Below are positions 7,158 through 18,100 of a stretch of 62,502 bases of DNA, piece after piece. Origin of the DNA: Planctomycetia bacterium (GTDB lineage Bacteria > Planctomycetota > Planctomycetia > Planctomycetales > Planctomycetaceae); NCBI GenBank assembly GCA_016200145.1, contig JACQFH010000138.1, forward strand, positions 1 through 62,502, in the 5' to 3' direction. The translations under genes and the position numbers were made by a program. The first letter of the stretch is position 1; each line of letters opens with the position of its first letter. The notes beneath the pieces are model-generated. The model searched no databases and had not been told where the DNA came from. It saw nothing but the letters and a program-made list of their open reading frames with translations.

Positions 7158-9596
7158 ATGACCGGCATGCGCGTGCTGATCGCAGCGATTGTTTCCGGCG
7201 GCATGGGACTGATCGGGTCCCCGACCTGGTCATGCGCCGCCGACGCCAGGCCGACGGACGGCCCGAGTCGCAAATTCTTCGAGCAATACTGCCAGACCTG
7301 TCATTCCGGCACGAAGCCCAAGGGGGACTTCCGCGTCGATGTACTCGCGCGGGACTTTGCCGACAAAGAGAACCGCGAGAAGTGGCTGTCTGTCGTCGAG
7401 AAGCTCAAGACGGGGAAGATGCCTCCCAAAGGAAAGCCTCGTCCTCCCGCCAAAGAAACGCAGGCCCTGACCGACTGGATCGACGGCCAGGTCGCGGCGG
7501 CCCAGGCCGCGCGCAACCTCCTGCAGGGACGCGCCGTCATGCGCCGCCTGAACCAGGCCGAATACGAGAACACGGTGCGCGACCTGCTCGGCGTGGACGT
7601 CGAACTGAAAGACGTGCTGCCCGTCGATTCGACCGCGGGCGGCTTCGACACCAACGCCGAGACGCTGCACGTCTCGTCGTACCTGCTGCACAACTACCTC
7701 CGCGCTGCCGAACGCGTCCTGGACGAGGCGATCGCCGGCGGCCCGCGGCCCGCGCAGGTCAAACGGCGTCTCGACGTGAAGGCGGCCACGCGGCAGCAGG
7801 GCGTTTCCCGCCCAGTGGACGACGGCGTGGCGATTTTTGCGTCTGACCTCGCGTCGAATATCCAGACCGTCCTCTGGGACTTCCACACACGCAACCGCGG
7901 GAAATATCGGTTCCGCATCTCCGCGTACGCGTATCAAAGCGAGAAGCCGGTCATCTTTCATGTGAACGGCGGGACCAACGACCTGGGAGTGGAACCGTAC
8001 CTGATCGGGCATTTCGACGTCCCCCCGGGCACACCGACTGTCGTCGAGTTCGTCACACAGATGGAGGCGGTGCGAAACATTCGGATCCTGGTGGACACCG
8101 GAATGCGGGCGCTGACCCTGCAGCGCACGGGGGCCGAGAATTACCAGGGGCCGGGGGTGGTCTTCCAGTGGATCGACGTCGAAGGCCCCCTGGGAGATTC
8201 CTGGCCGCCGCCCAGTTATCGAATGCTGTTTGGAGACATGTCGCAAGCGCCGGCGGCCGACAATCCCGAGCGCCGCGAGGTCGTTTCGCGCCAGCCGCTG
8301 GCCGACGCCGAGGCGATCCTGCGGAAGTTTACCCGGCGGGCGTTCCGTCGTGCGGTGACCGACGAAGACGTAAAACCCTTCCTCGACCGTGTGCGCGCCA
8401 GGCTCGACGAAAAGGCTTCTTTCGAGCAGGCGCTGCGGACCGGATTGAAGGGAGTGCTCGTTTCGCCCAACTTCCTGCTGCTCCGCGAAACCGTTCGCCC
8501 CGCGGGTCCCGAGGCGTCACCCCACGACGGGGCCGTGCTGGATGACTTCTCGCTCGCGAGCCGGTTGTCGTATTTCCTGTGGAGCTCAATGCCCGACGAA
8601 GAACTGTTCCAGCTCGCGGGCGAGGGCCGGTTGAGCCAGCCGGAAACGCTGGAGGCCCAGGTGGAACGGATGCTGAAGGATCCCAAAGCCGGCGCGTTCA
8701 CCGAGAACTTTGCCGGCCAGTGGCTCGGGCTCCGCGAGATCGACGCCACGCTTCCCGACTACCAGCTCTATCCGGAGTACGACGACATCCTCCGGTCGGC
8801 GATGCTCAAAGAAGTGTACCTGTTCTTCGACGAAGTGCTGAAGAACGACCTGAGCCTGGCGAATTTCGTCGCGTCCGACTTCAGCATGCTCAACCAACGC
8901 CTCGCGGATCATTACGGCATTGCCGGGGTGGCCGGGCTCGGCTTCCGCAAAGTCCCGCTGCCGGCGGACAGTCACCGCGGCGGGGTGCTGACGATGGCCG
9001 GAATCCTGAAGGTGACCGCCAACGGCACGACGACCTCTCCGATCGTGCGCGGGGCCTGGGTGCTCGACCGCATCCTGGGGTCTCCCCCTCCCCGGCCTCC
9101 CCCCAACGTCGAGGCAGTCGATCCCGACATTCGCGGCGCGACGACGATCCGCAATCAACTGGCCAAACATCGGCAGGTGGAATCGTGCGCGGCGTGCCAT
9201 GCGACAATTGATCCGCCCGGATTCGCACTGGAAAACTTCGATGTCATCGGGGGCTGGCGGGATAATTACCGCAGCATTGGAAACGGAGAGCCAGTCACCG
9301 TGGCCGGCCGGACGATGCGTTATAAGCATGGCCCTGCCGTCGACGCCGGCGACGTTCTGCCCGACGGCCGGCGGTTCCGGAACATCGACGAATTCCGGCA
9401 GCTCCTGCTGTCCGACAAAGATCAACTGGCCCGCGCGCTGGCCGTCAAGCTGCTCACGTACGCAACCGGCGGTCCCCCGACGGCGGCCGACCACTCGAAG
9501 ATCGAGGCAATCGTCGCCAGAATTCGCGACAAAAACTACGGCTTGCGTTCACTGATCCACGCCGTCGTGGCGTCGGAACTTTTTCGAATGAAATGA
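7158..9596 (+). CDS. exported cytochrome-like DUF1592 protein (PSD1-type)
   Basis: This protein of about 812 residues has a signal peptide (MTGMRVLIAAIVSGG...). A c-type heme motif CQTCH lies near residue 45, followed by the order typical of planctomycete paralogues: DUF1587 (RRLNQAEYENTVRDLLGVD), DUF1595, DUF1592 (LSYFLWSSMPDEEL), DUF1588 (GILKVTANGTTTSPIVRG and CAACHATIDPPGFALENFD), then DUF1585. These proteins are presumed periplasmic and redox-linked, but no reaction is established. The ATG at 7158 precedes a good signal peptide; GTG 7167 and an upstream start at 7101 are alternatives. A DUF1552 protein, its usual partner, follows at 10296 with a broken gene between them. Confidence 0.9.
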   Translation: MTGMRVLIAAIVSGGMGLIGSPTWSCAADARPTDGPSRKFFEQYCQTCHSGTKPKGDFRVDVLARDFADKENREKWLSVVEKLKTGKMPPKGKPRPPAKETQALTDWIDGQVAAAQAARNLLQGRAVMRRLNQAEYENTVRDLLGVDVELKDVLPVDSTAGGFDTNAETLHVSSYLLHNYLRAAERVLDEAIAGGPRPAQVKRRLDVKAATRQQGVSRPVDDGVAIFASDLASNIQTVLWDFHTRNRGKYRFRISAYAYQSEKPVIFHVNGGTNDLGVEPYLIGHFDVPPGTPTVVEFVTQMEAVRNIRILVDTGMRALTLQRTGAENYQGPGVVFQWIDVEGPLGDSWPPPSYRMLFGDMSQAPAADNPERREVVSRQPLADAEAILRKFTRRAFRRAVTDEDVKPFLDRVRARLDEKASFEQALRTGLKGVLVSPNFLLLRETVRPAGPEASPHDGAVLDDFSLASRLSYFLWSSMPDEELFQLAGEGRLSQPETLEAQVERMLKDPKAGAFTENFAGQWLGLREIDATLPDYQLYPEYDDILRSAMLKEVYLFFDEVLKNDLSLANFVASDFSMLNQRLADHYGIAGVAGLGFRKVPLPADSHRGGVLTMAGILKVTANGTTTSPIVRGAWVLDRILGSPPPRPPPNVEAVDPDIRGATTIRNQLAKHRQVESCAACHATIDPPGFALENFDVIGGWRDNYRSIGNGEPVTVAGRTMRYKHGPAVDAGDVLPDGRRFRNIDEFRQLLLSDKDQLARALAVKLLTYATGGPPTAADHSKIEAIVARIRDKNYGLRSLIHAVVASELFRMK

Positions 9597-9607
9597 AATG
9601 AGAAATC

Positions 9608-9636
9608 CCCACGGATGGCGTGGCAATCCCACGGAT
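9608..9636 (-). repeat. 29-bp ATCCGTGGG-type repeat, inverted copy
   Basis: Reverse complement of the unit found at 10238-10266 and 32198-32226. It forms an inverted pair with a diverged copy at 9661-9689. Confidence 0.8.
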
Positions 9637-9660
9637 GTTCGCAAACGTCGGGTCATTTTT

Positions 9661-9689
9661 ATGCGTGAGATTGCCGCGTCATCCGTGGG
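9661..9689 (+). repeat. 29-bp ATCCGTGGG-type repeat, diverged copy
   Basis: Matches the consensus unit at about 25 of 29 positions. With 9608-9636 it could form a long cruciform just upstream of the broken GxxExxY gene. Confidence 0.65.
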
Positions 9690-9721
9690 TACTGTAATTA
9701 GGCGAGCGCACGAGGACGCTG

Positions 9722-10181
9722 ATGGCGCTTGAATTTGAAAACGAAACCCGCATCCTGCGGGGTTGCTTTTTTGATGTTCAAAACGAAGTCGGCAGGGGAC
9801 GTTCCGAAGAAGCATATCATCATGGGTGCAAATTATGGTTCGAAGAGCGCGGATTGCCGGTGGCGAGCAAACCACCTCACCCATTGTTGATCCGAGGACA
9901 AGAAGCACATCGTCTTTTCGTTGCAGCAGCAGGGGATGGTCGTGAGTCAAAACCCAATTGCGAAGGCAGTCTTTCGGAATGTCGTCGTCGATGAGGCTCC
10001 ATTGGCATGCATGGTCGTCAACCAGCGCATCGTATTGATTCTCAGTGCGCTATTTGACACAAACGATTTCAATGTCAATCGCGGCAGGTCCTACCTGAAA
10101 TCGCTTGACCTCGAATACGGCATAGCCGTGGATTTTGGCAAAAGGCGTGCAGAATTCATTGGAATTCGGAGATCGAAGTAA
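9722..10181 (+). pseudogene. frameshifted GxxExxY protein gene
   Basis: The first frame (from 9722) encodes MALEFENETRILRG and the family signature GRSEEAYHHGC. A second frame, ending at 10181, carries the C-terminal half with a recognisable family ending (SYLKSLDLEYGIAVDFGKRR). GxxExxY proteins are small PD-(D/E)XK-like proteins of about 125-130 residues and unknown function. The reading frame changes near 9900-9940, and the central segment is poorly conserved, so this is most likely a decayed gene. It lies between copies of the 29-bp repeat at 9608-9689 and 10238-10266. Confidence 0.75.
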
Positions 10182-10237
10182 TGCCCACGAAAAAGGCGGC
10201 GATCCAACGGATAAGAAACGAGGCGACGTCTGTGAGC

Positions 10238-10266
10238 ATCCGTGGGATTGCCACGCCATCCGTGGG
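10238..10266 (+). repeat. 29-bp ATCCGTGGG-type repeat
   Basis: Identical in core to 32198-32226 and to the complement of 9608-9636. An upstream reading extension of the DUF1552 gene passes through it, which supports the later start at 10296. Confidence 0.8.
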
Positions 10267-10295
10267 TATTTTCCGATAGCTGCGAGGGACGGACC

Positions 10296-11579
10296 ATGAT
10301 GAATGAACAGTTGTCGCAAATGAGGCATCCGCGGCGAAAGTTTTTGCGGGCGGCGGGGGTCGCGGTGGCGCTGCCGCTGCTGGATTCCCTGTTGCCGCGA
10401 GTGCGCGCCGGTGAGAAAACGGTCACGCCGCGACGGATGGTCTGTATCTGTGCCCCACTGGGTTTCTACCCGGGGAATTTCATTCCCAGCCAGCCGGGCA
10501 AGAGCTACGAGTTGACCCCGCACCTGGAAGTACTGAAAGACTTCCGCGACGATTTCACAGTCATCTCGGGGCTGGCGGGAATCAGCGGCGGCCACCAGGC
10601 GATCGCCGGCTTCTTGACCGGCGTGCCGGGAGCAGGCCAGCCCGGCATCCGCAACGCGATCTCGGTCGATCAATTCGCGGCCGAGCACATCGGCGCCGAG
10701 ACGCGCTTCCGCAGCCTGGCCCTCACGGGGGAAGGGCTCGGGCTGTCGTTCACCCGGACCGGCGCGCGCGTGCCGGCGTACAACTCGCCGTCGCAGTTGT
10801 TCGCCGAAATGTTTCTCGAGGGAAAGGATAACGAAGTCGAGGCCCAGTTGTTCCACCTCAAAGAAGGCCGCAGCATCCTCGATGGAGTCCGCGGCCAGGC
10901 CCAGTCGTTCCGGTCCAGCCTCGGTGCAGACGATCGCGACAGGCTCGACGAATACCTCACCAGCGTCCGCGAGCTGGAGGAGCGCCTGGTCATCGACGAG
11001 AAATGGTGCCGAACGCCCAAGCCGAAAGTGAATGTCGAGCCCCCCAGGGACATTTCTAACCGGAACGACCTGATCGGCCGAACCCGGCTGCTGTTCGAAC
11101 TGGCGCACCTGGCGGTACAAACCGATTCCACCCGCCTGATCACGATCATGCTGGCCGGGTCGACGAGCGCTCCTCCGATTCCGGGCGTGACCCAGGGGCA
11201 TCACGACCTGTCACATCACGGCAAGGATCCAGGTAAGCTCGCCCAGCTTAACCTCATCGAAATCGAATGCATGAAGGTCTTGCGCGAGCTTGTCTCGAGG
11301 CTGAAGCAGTCGCAGGAAGGGGGCGAAGCCCTGCTCGACCGGACGATGGTCTACCTGAGCAGCAACCTGGGAGACGCCAGCAGCCACTCCACCAGGAACC
11401 TCCCTGTCTTCGTCGCCGGGGGCGGCTTCCAGCACGGCCGGCACCTGGCCTTCGATCCACAGAGCCCGCCGCCGTTGTGCAATCTTTACGTGAGCATGCT
11501 CCAGCGCCTGGGGATCGAGGTCGACAAGTTCAGCACCGGCACCGGCACGCTCACCGGCCTGGAGTTCAAGCGGAGCTGA
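10296..11579 (+). CDS. Tat-exported DUF1552 protein
   Basis: This 427-residue protein begins with a twin-arginine signal (RRKFLRAAG at residues 13-21, then a hydrophobic stretch ending near ARAGE). The rest matches DUF1552, a planctomycete/verrucomicrobial family distantly related to the alkaline-phosphatase-like DUF1501 proteins. These usually sit beside DUF1592 cytochrome-like genes, as here. Tat export suggests folding, and perhaps cofactor binding, before secretion. The start ATGATG at 10296 has GCGAGGGACG upstream; the longer frame crosses a 29-bp repeat. Its biochemical role is not established. Confidence 0.9.
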   Translation: MMNEQLSQMRHPRRKFLRAAGVAVALPLLDSLLPRVRAGEKTVTPRRMVCICAPLGFYPGNFIPSQPGKSYELTPHLEVLKDFRDDFTVISGLAGISGGHQAIAGFLTGVPGAGQPGIRNAISVDQFAAEHIGAETRFRSLALTGEGLGLSFTRTGARVPAYNSPSQLFAEMFLEGKDNEVEAQLFHLKEGRSILDGVRGQAQSFRSSLGADDRDRLDEYLTSVRELEERLVIDEKWCRTPKPKVNVEPPRDISNRNDLIGRTRLLFELAHLAVQTDSTRLITIMLAGSTSAPPIPGVTQGHHDLSHHGKDPGKLAQLNLIEIECMKVLRELVSRLKQSQEGGEALLDRTMVYLSSNLGDASSHSTRNLPVFVAGGGFQHGRHLAFDPQSPPPLCNLYVSMLQRLGIEVDKFSTGTGTLTGLEFKRS

Positions 11580-11617
11580 CGGTGCCAGATTTCGCCCCCC
11601 GATTTCGCCATTCGGTC

Positions 11618-11638
11618 GAAGCGGCATCCTGCCGCTTC
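11618..11638. terminator. hairpin between convergent genes
   Basis: GAAGCGGCA, loop TCC, then TGCCGCTTC form a perfect 9-bp stem. It sits in the 141-bp gap between the DUF1552 gene (plus) and the DUF4838 gene (minus), a natural place for a bidirectional terminator. No T-run is present. Confidence 0.55.
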
Positions 11639-11720
11639 CGCGCTGTACCCCCGAATTGACGTGAGTGTTTTTGCAGGATGTGACCGTTTCCGAAGACGCG
11701 ATCGCCGAGTTGAAGCTGGC

Positions 11721-14700
11721 TCATGGACCGGTTTCGTGCGACATTTGCACGACCCGCACGTTGTCCATTTCGAGCACGTTATTCTCGCGGGCGCCGTCAT
11801 GCAGCTTGTAGGTTCCGAAGCCGACGAACAACTGCGACCCGTCCGCCTCGGGGTCGTAATACGGCAGTGGCTTTTCATTCAATCGCACCCACTCGCCACG
11901 CCCGCTGCGGACATAGCCAGTAACCAGCTTCTCCGAAGTGTTGATGACCAGCCGTAATCCAAACCATTGCCCCGGAGCGGTGAGCTGCCGCAACCCGTGG
12001 TCCTGGCCGCTGAAGTTCTGCCGCTGTCCACGGCCGGCCTGTTCGATGGCCACCAGATCGGATTTGGCCGACCAGGCGTACATGTACGCAAGCTGCTTGC
12101 CGTTGGCGTCGGTCACGAGCAACGTGGGTTGGTTCTCCGTCGTCAGGCGGCGATAGTCCACCTCGACAGAAACCACTCCCCGCAGGGCCCGTACTGCGTG
12201 CATGGGCACGATCGTGCTGGGATTCGTGAGATTGATGTCGCACACTGCCAGCCGGTTCCCGTCCCGTTCGACCACCGACCACGATTTATCCCAGCCCCGG
12301 TTGGCGTAGGCGGTGTTTTCATACCAGCCGTCCCAGCCGATGAGCGGGTTGGACGCCTTGGCAGCGAAGGCGGTGCTGGAAAAGTCACAGTTCCAGAGGG
12401 TCCGGCCACGGTCAGCGGGCGTATTGAACGTCACGACGCCAAACCGCTCCGGCTTGCGGAAACCACCCAAGGTCGGCGACCAGGCGGAATAGGGTTGCGC
12501 TTCGCCTCCGGCAAATCGATTCCGGCAGAGGTTGAACCGCCACGTCGAGCCGGCTGCCGGAGCCTTCCTGGTCAGATTCGTGAAGGGCAAAGCGGCCCGC
12601 AGCTCCCAGAAGTCCTTGCCGACGGCAGTCCGTACTTTGATGCCGGAGTTCCAGGTAACAGTGGCTGTCGCGCCGATCGCGTTTGGGTTCTCCAAGGCAT
12701 CGTAAACGGCCCCCAGGCTGTTGATGCACAGTTGATAGTACGATTCGCCCCGGCCGGCCGGGTCAAGGAAGATCTCCAGCGAATCGTCGCTGAATCCGCC
12801 GATGTCGTTGTCGCGCGTGACGGCCTTCATCCGCTGGACTTGCGATTCCAGGCAGCGGGCGTACAGATACAGATTCTGGTCGTCATGCGCCAGCTTGAAG
12901 ATCGTGCGCTGCGAGACGGGCTCGTTGAGGATCATCCTCTCAATCTCGTTGGGCAGTGCCTCCGTCCACGTGGCATCATTCGCCCAGCCGTCAGCCGAGG
13001 CGGGAATCTTGACGCTGGCCACGGCCGCCGTCCCGATGGGCGCGAACTCCGACGCCGCCGACCGCTCATACTGGGACCGCGCCGTGAGCAGGTACTGCAT
13101 GATGCCGGCATCAGCGAGCTCGACCCGTTTGCGATACTGCGAGCCCTCCTCCGTAGTCTGCCTGGCAGTTCGGATAAAACCGGCCACCTCTTGCAGGAAT
13201 TCTGGCGTGCCCAACTTGCCCCACGACGCACGCGCGTCCGAGGCGCCGCCCAGGCTCATCCAGCGATGTTCCAGGGCCGAGTAGAAGGCCTTCATCGCCG
13301 CCGCGCCGGGACCGAAGAACGTGGCGTAATACTCGTCCAATGCCTGGTCGATATCGAGCTGGAAGTTGTCGTACAACTTGAGCCGCCAGTAAACGTTCAT
13401 GAAGTCCAGCACCGGGCTGGCCCAGGCCATGCCCGAGGGCTGATCACCGTGGAACGCCGTGAGGTACAGATACTGGTTGATGCCACCCCGAAACCCGCCA
13501 ATTTCACTCAGGCGCTTCACGTCCTCCGCGTGCAGGTGGGGCACCAGGCACGGGAACGCTCCCTCGGTAATAGGGGGCTTCAGGAGGTATTCCCAGGTTG
13601 TAAAGGACCGCGCCTTGTTCTCGTGGACATAGACCGCGATCCGCTGATAGTCCTGCTCCTGGACGTTGCGGTCTGCATAGCCGGTGTAGAATTTGCAGAA
13701 CGTGACGGCCACATTCGGCTCAAAAATCAAACCTTTGGGCGGCGCGGTGTAGTTGAAGTAGGCGCAATTGGAGATGATTGCCTGGGGATGCGTCCGGCCC
13801 ACCTCTTTCGCGACCCGATTGACAAAACTCCAGGCATAATGGCTGGCGCTGCCATCCGGGCCTAAGTCGCTGCGATACTGCGCCGTGCAGGAGGCGCAGC
13901 CGCACATGTTCGTATTATCGTTCAGCATCACGGGGAAAGAATTGCCCGTCGCGGCTGCGTGCAGCCGGGGATGTGCGGGAGGCTTGCCGTCGAAGTAGTC
14001 GCGGGCCGTCTTCACGACTTCCTCCAGCAAGCCGGGAGCCGTCAAGCAAGGCTGAATGTCTGTCTGATACGCCCCCGGTCGGGCGGAAAGCAGGTCCTTC
14101 ATCTTGTCCCAGCTCTTGGTGCTGAACCACTCGGGGTGTACCTGCCCGAATGCCTCGTCGTACCCGTGAAAGGAGTGATTGGCATTGTGCGGTGTGCTGC
14201 CCCACGCGCGATTGCGAATCCAATACAGCAGGCTGGTCCGGGCGTCGATCCACGAGGATTGGAATTTCTGCGGCTGGTCCCAGTCGCTGAAATACAGGTG
14301 CTCGGAATTGCAGAAGAGCGGATAGATCGACCGAATGGGTGCATCCGGTCGGCGGCGGATATCGAGATCCTTCGCCACGATGGTTGCGGACGTCGGAATC
14401 ACGACGCCGATTTCCTCGTTGGGATAATACCAGCGCACTCCGAGCGTCTGTTCCAGAAACGCATGCACGGCGTAGCAGGTGCCGATCGGTCCCGAGGCGG
14501 CAGCGTAGACACTGCTGTAGTCGTCGTAACGAACATCGCCAAACTCCTGGCGGTCGAATCCCAGCAGCAACAGAGAATTCTCGGTCGTTTTGACGACATA
14601 CTCCTGCTCGGCAAATGTTTCGGCCCGGTAACCCAACCCCCGCGCCCCCAGGCTGTCTCCTACGTAAATCACCGGGCCCTGAACGGATTTTGGCTCCCGG

Positions 14701-14915
14701 ATGATCGGCAGTGTCGCATCGGACATTTTCCGCAGGTGGTGTTGCAATTCGTAGGCCGCCAACTGAGCCGATCCTGTCGGCTTTGCGCCCAGCAAGATCG
14801 TCGCGCGCGGCTGACCGTCCTCGGTCAATATCAGGGGGGCTGCCGCATCGGCAGTTGATAACGAACCGACAACGCTTGCCGACCAGATGAGAGGGAACAG
14901 GATCAGCCGCTTCAT
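11721..14915 (-). CDS. exported DUF4838 protein with CBM9-like domain
   Basis: This 1064-residue protein starts with a signal peptide (MKRLILFPLIWSASVVGSLSTADA). The N-terminal part (about residues 30-180, with ILLGAKPTGSAQLAAYELQ) resembles the alpha-glucuronidase N-terminal-like fold that precedes DUF4838. DUF4838 then covers about 190-560, with a Cys-containing stretch NTNMCGCASC. Residues about 640-830 resemble carbohydrate-binding family 9-type domains of secreted sugar-active proteins (FKLAHDDQNLYLYARC, DSLEIFLDPAG). A C-terminal beta-rich domain follows. It is likely a periplasmic or surface glycan-degrading or glycan-binding enzyme; substrate unknown. It diverges from the long DUF1592 gene across a 230-bp gap with no obvious promoter. 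Confidence 0.85.
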   Translation of the reverse strand: MKRLILFPLIWSASVVGSLSTADAAAPLILTEDGQPRATILLGAKPTGSAQLAAYELQHHLRKMSDATLPIIREPKSVQGPVIYVGDSLGARGLGYRAETFAEQEYVVKTTENSLLLLGFDRQEFGDVRYDDYSSVYAAASGPIGTCYAVHAFLEQTLGVRWYYPNEEIGVVIPTSATIVAKDLDIRRRPDAPIRSIYPLFCNSEHLYFSDWDQPQKFQSSWIDARTSLLYWIRNRAWGSTPHNANHSFHGYDEAFGQVHPEWFSTKSWDKMKDLLSARPGAYQTDIQPCLTAPGLLEEVVKTARDYFDGKPPAHPRLHAAATGNSFPVMLNDNTNMCGCASCTAQYRSDLGPDGSASHYAWSFVNRVAKEVGRTHPQAIISNCAYFNYTAPPKGLIFEPNVAVTFCKFYTGYADRNVQEQDYQRIAVYVHENKARSFTTWEYLLKPPITEGAFPCLVPHLHAEDVKRLSEIGGFRGGINQYLYLTAFHGDQPSGMAWASPVLDFMNVYWRLKLYDNFQLDIDQALDEYYATFFGPGAAAMKAFYSALEHRWMSLGGASDARASWGKLGTPEFLQEVAGFIRTARQTTEEGSQYRKRVELADAGIMQYLLTARSQYERSAASEFAPIGTAAVASVKIPASADGWANDATWTEALPNEIERMILNEPVSQRTIFKLAHDDQNLYLYARCLESQVQRMKAVTRDNDIGGFSDDSLEIFLDPAGRGESYYQLCINSLGAVYDALENPNAIGATATVTWNSGIKVRTAVGKDFWELRAALPFTNLTRKAPAAGSTWRFNLCRNRFAGGEAQPYSAWSPTLGGFRKPERFGVVTFNTPADRGRTLWNCDFSSTAFAAKASNPLIGWDGWYENTAYANRGWDKSWSVVERDGNRLAVCDINLTNPSTIVPMHAVRALRGVVSVEVDYRRLTTENQPTLLVTDANGKQLAYMYAWSAKSDLVAIEQAGRGQRQNFSGQDHGLRQLTAPGQWFGLRLVINTSEKLVTGYVRSGRGEWVRLNEKPLPYYDPEADGSQLFVGFGTYKLHDGARENNVLEMDNVRVVQMSHETGP

Positions 14916-15145
14916 GGGTCACTTCAGAATGCAATCTCGTGGTTCGCGGCGGAAGACACCGAATCGCGGGCTAACGGCCACCGGCTTTATCAGGGGAACC
15001 CGATCGCAGGGCTGATCTGACAGGCCTGTTTCTGACCGGGTGGTCGCCGACGTAAAAGGCCAATGATACGATACACAAAGCTGCGAATCAGCAGATGTCG
15101 TAAACGATCTTCCAGGTGCCGCGGGAGTTTTCATTGAAATTCACC

Positions 15146-18100
15146 ATGAGAACCAGATCTCGACGAATGTCGCTCGCAGTCATTGCGATCGGGACGATGT
15201 TGCTGACGCGGCCCGCGGTCGCCGCGGACGAGGCGGAATTGAACGCGCTCGAGAAGAGCTATGTGTCCGTGATTCGGCCGCTTGTCATCAAGTATTGCCA
15301 GGAATGCCACTCGGAGAAGCAGGCCGAGGCGGACATCGATCTGGTGTCGATCACGACTCTCGGCGATGTTCGCAAGCATCCGCAAACGTGGATCAAAGTC
15401 CGGGAAATGCTGGAGAGTGGGCAGATGCCCCCGGAAGAGGCGAAACGGCCCAGCGATTCTGAACGGACGCAGTTAATCAAGTGGGTGCGGGGCTACCTGA
15501 CGGTCGAAGCACGGGCGCAGGCCGGTGATCCAGGGCGCGTCGTCCTGCGTCGACTCAACAATGCCGAATACACTTACACCGTCCGCGAACTGACGCGGGT
15601 TGGCTCGCTCGAGCCGGCCCGTGAATTTCCGATGGACGGAGCGGCCGGAGAAGGGTTCACGAACGCCGGCAACGCGCTGGTGATGTCGCCGGCCCTGATC
15701 ACGAAATATCTGGATGCGGCCAAGGACATCTCCAGTCACCTCGTGTTCCTTCCGGACGGCTTTCGTTTCTCCCCCTACACGACTCGCCGCGACTGGACCG
15801 ACGAAACGCTCACGCAGATCCGCGACTTCTACCGCGAGTTCACCGATCAGTCCGGCGGAACGCAGGTCAACCTGCAAGGCATCGTCTCCGAAACGAACAC
15901 CGGCGGACGGTTGCCTCTCGAAAAATATCTCGCCGCGACGGTTGTCGAACGGGAACGGTTGACGAGCGGCAGCACAACCATCGCCAACGTCGCCCGGGAA
16001 CGCGGGCTGAATGCCAGGTATCTGGAGATCTTGTGGCGAAGCCTGAATGGATCTGAACCGTCGCTCGTCCTGGACGGCGTTCGCGCCCGTTGGCGCACGG
16101 CGAAACCGGATAACGTCGCCGCGCTCGTGACCCACATTGCCTCGTGGCAGAACGATTTGTGGAAGTTTTCGACAGTGGGGCACATCGGCAAGGTCGGCGG
16201 TCCAAAGGGATGGATGGAACCGGTCAGTCCGATCACTGCCCGCCAGGAGGTGCGTTTCAAGATCCCGACGTCACCCGACGCCGAAGAAGTCACCCTGGCG
16301 CTGGTCGCTACCGACGCCGGGGACGGCAATGATCACGACTTCGTGATCTGGGAAAAACCACGCCTGGTGGCGCCCGGCCGACCGGATTTGCTGCTGCGAG
16401 ATGTTCGGGACGTCACCCGCGAACTGACCGCGCGCCGCGGGCGGATTTTCGCCCGCACAGCGGCTTATCTGAATGCGGCCGACGAAGCCGCATCAGCCCA
16501 GGGGACGGCTGATATCCCTGCGCTTGCCAGAAAGCACGAGGTCGATGCCGACGTCTTGCGGGCCTGGCTCGACTATCTCGGCATCGGCGGTGGCGGTCCG
16601 ACCAGGATCGAAGGGCACTTCACGACCAAGATCGGAAAGACGGGGGGCTACGACTTCATCAATGGCTGGGGGACCGATGCAACTCCCTGGCTGATTGCGA
16701 ATTCGTCCGATCGGCATGTCCGGGTCCCCGCTAACATGAAGCCGCACGGCGTCGCCGTGCATCCGTCTCCGACACTGCGGGCCGCAGTCGGCTGGCGCAG
16801 CCCGGTTGCCGCGACAATGCGTGTCGAAGCCAGAGTGACCCATGCGCACCCCGAGTGCGGCAATGGTGTCACCTGGTCGCTGGAATTGCGGCGCGGCGCA
16901 ATCCGCCAGCGGTTGGCCACCGGCACGGCCCAGGGGAATAAGGAAGTCAAGGCGCCCCCCGTCGAAAACCTGTCGATCCAGGCCGGCGATATTGTCTCGC
17001 TCCTCATTGGTCAGAAAGATGGCAATCACGCCTGTGACTCGACCGCGATCGACCTCAAGCTCACCGACACCCGGGAGAACGGTCGAACGTGGAATCTGGC
17101 CGACGACGTGTCGGGCGACGTGCAGGCGGGAAATCCGCATGCCGACCGGTTCGGCACCGCCGACGTCTGGCATTTCTACACGGAGCCCGACAAAGGAGGC
17201 GGCACTTTTGCGCCGGTCATTCCGGCGGGTTCGCTGCTGACGAAATGGCAAGCGGCCAAAGGCGCCGATCGGCAAAAAATCGCCAACGACGTGCAGACGA
17301 TGTTGACCGCGGCCCCGCCCGCTCCCAAAGAGAGTCCGGACGCGGCGCTCTACCGGCAACTCGCGTCGTTCGGCGGTCCGCTCTTGAGTGCCATTCCCAG
17401 TCGCCGCGAGAGCGGCCAGTCCGACTCCCCACCGGCAACGGAAACAAGGGGAACCGACTTCGGCCCCGACCCCCTCCTGTTCGGCAAACATTCCGATGGC
17501 CACCCGATCGACCCGGCCAGCCTGTGTGTCCGCGCACCGGCAGTGATCGAAATGCGCCTGCCTGCCGACTGGGTGGCGGGAAGTGAATTCGTCGCCACCG
17601 GGTATCTTGATCCTCAAGCCGGCGCTGAAGGGAGCGTGCAGCTCCAGGTCCTGCCGCACAAGCCTTCTGCCGAATCGGGGCTTGTTCTCAGCGGCACAAA
17701 AGTGACCGTCGCCAACGGACAGTGGACGGCCGACAATCGCCGCATTTCCTTCGGCACACCGATCCTCGTGGCAGAGAACAGCGCAGCACGCAAACGCATC
17801 GAAGCGGCATTCACCGAATTCCGCAATATTTTTCCCGCGGCCCTGTGCTACACCAAGATCGTCCCGATCGACGAAGTCGTGACGCTCACGCTGTACTATC
17901 GCGAAGCTCACCATCTCAGCCGCCTGATGCTCGACGATGCACAACGGGCCCGGCTGGACCGGTTGTGGGAAGAATTACGCTACATCAGCCAGGACTCGCT
18001 GACCCTCGTCGATGCGCTGGCCCAGTTGATCGAATACGCGACGCAGGATGCCGATCCGAAAGTCTTCGAGCCGTTGCGTAAGCCTTATGCCGACCGGGCT

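Noticed and set aside
11967-13865. 632-codon plus-strand frame
   Set aside because: Fully antisense to the DUF4838 gene, which has a signal peptide and family similarity; GC-rich codon bias produces such shadows.
16493-17944. 483-codon minus-strand frame
   Set aside because: Antisense to the long DUF1592 gene; no family motif.
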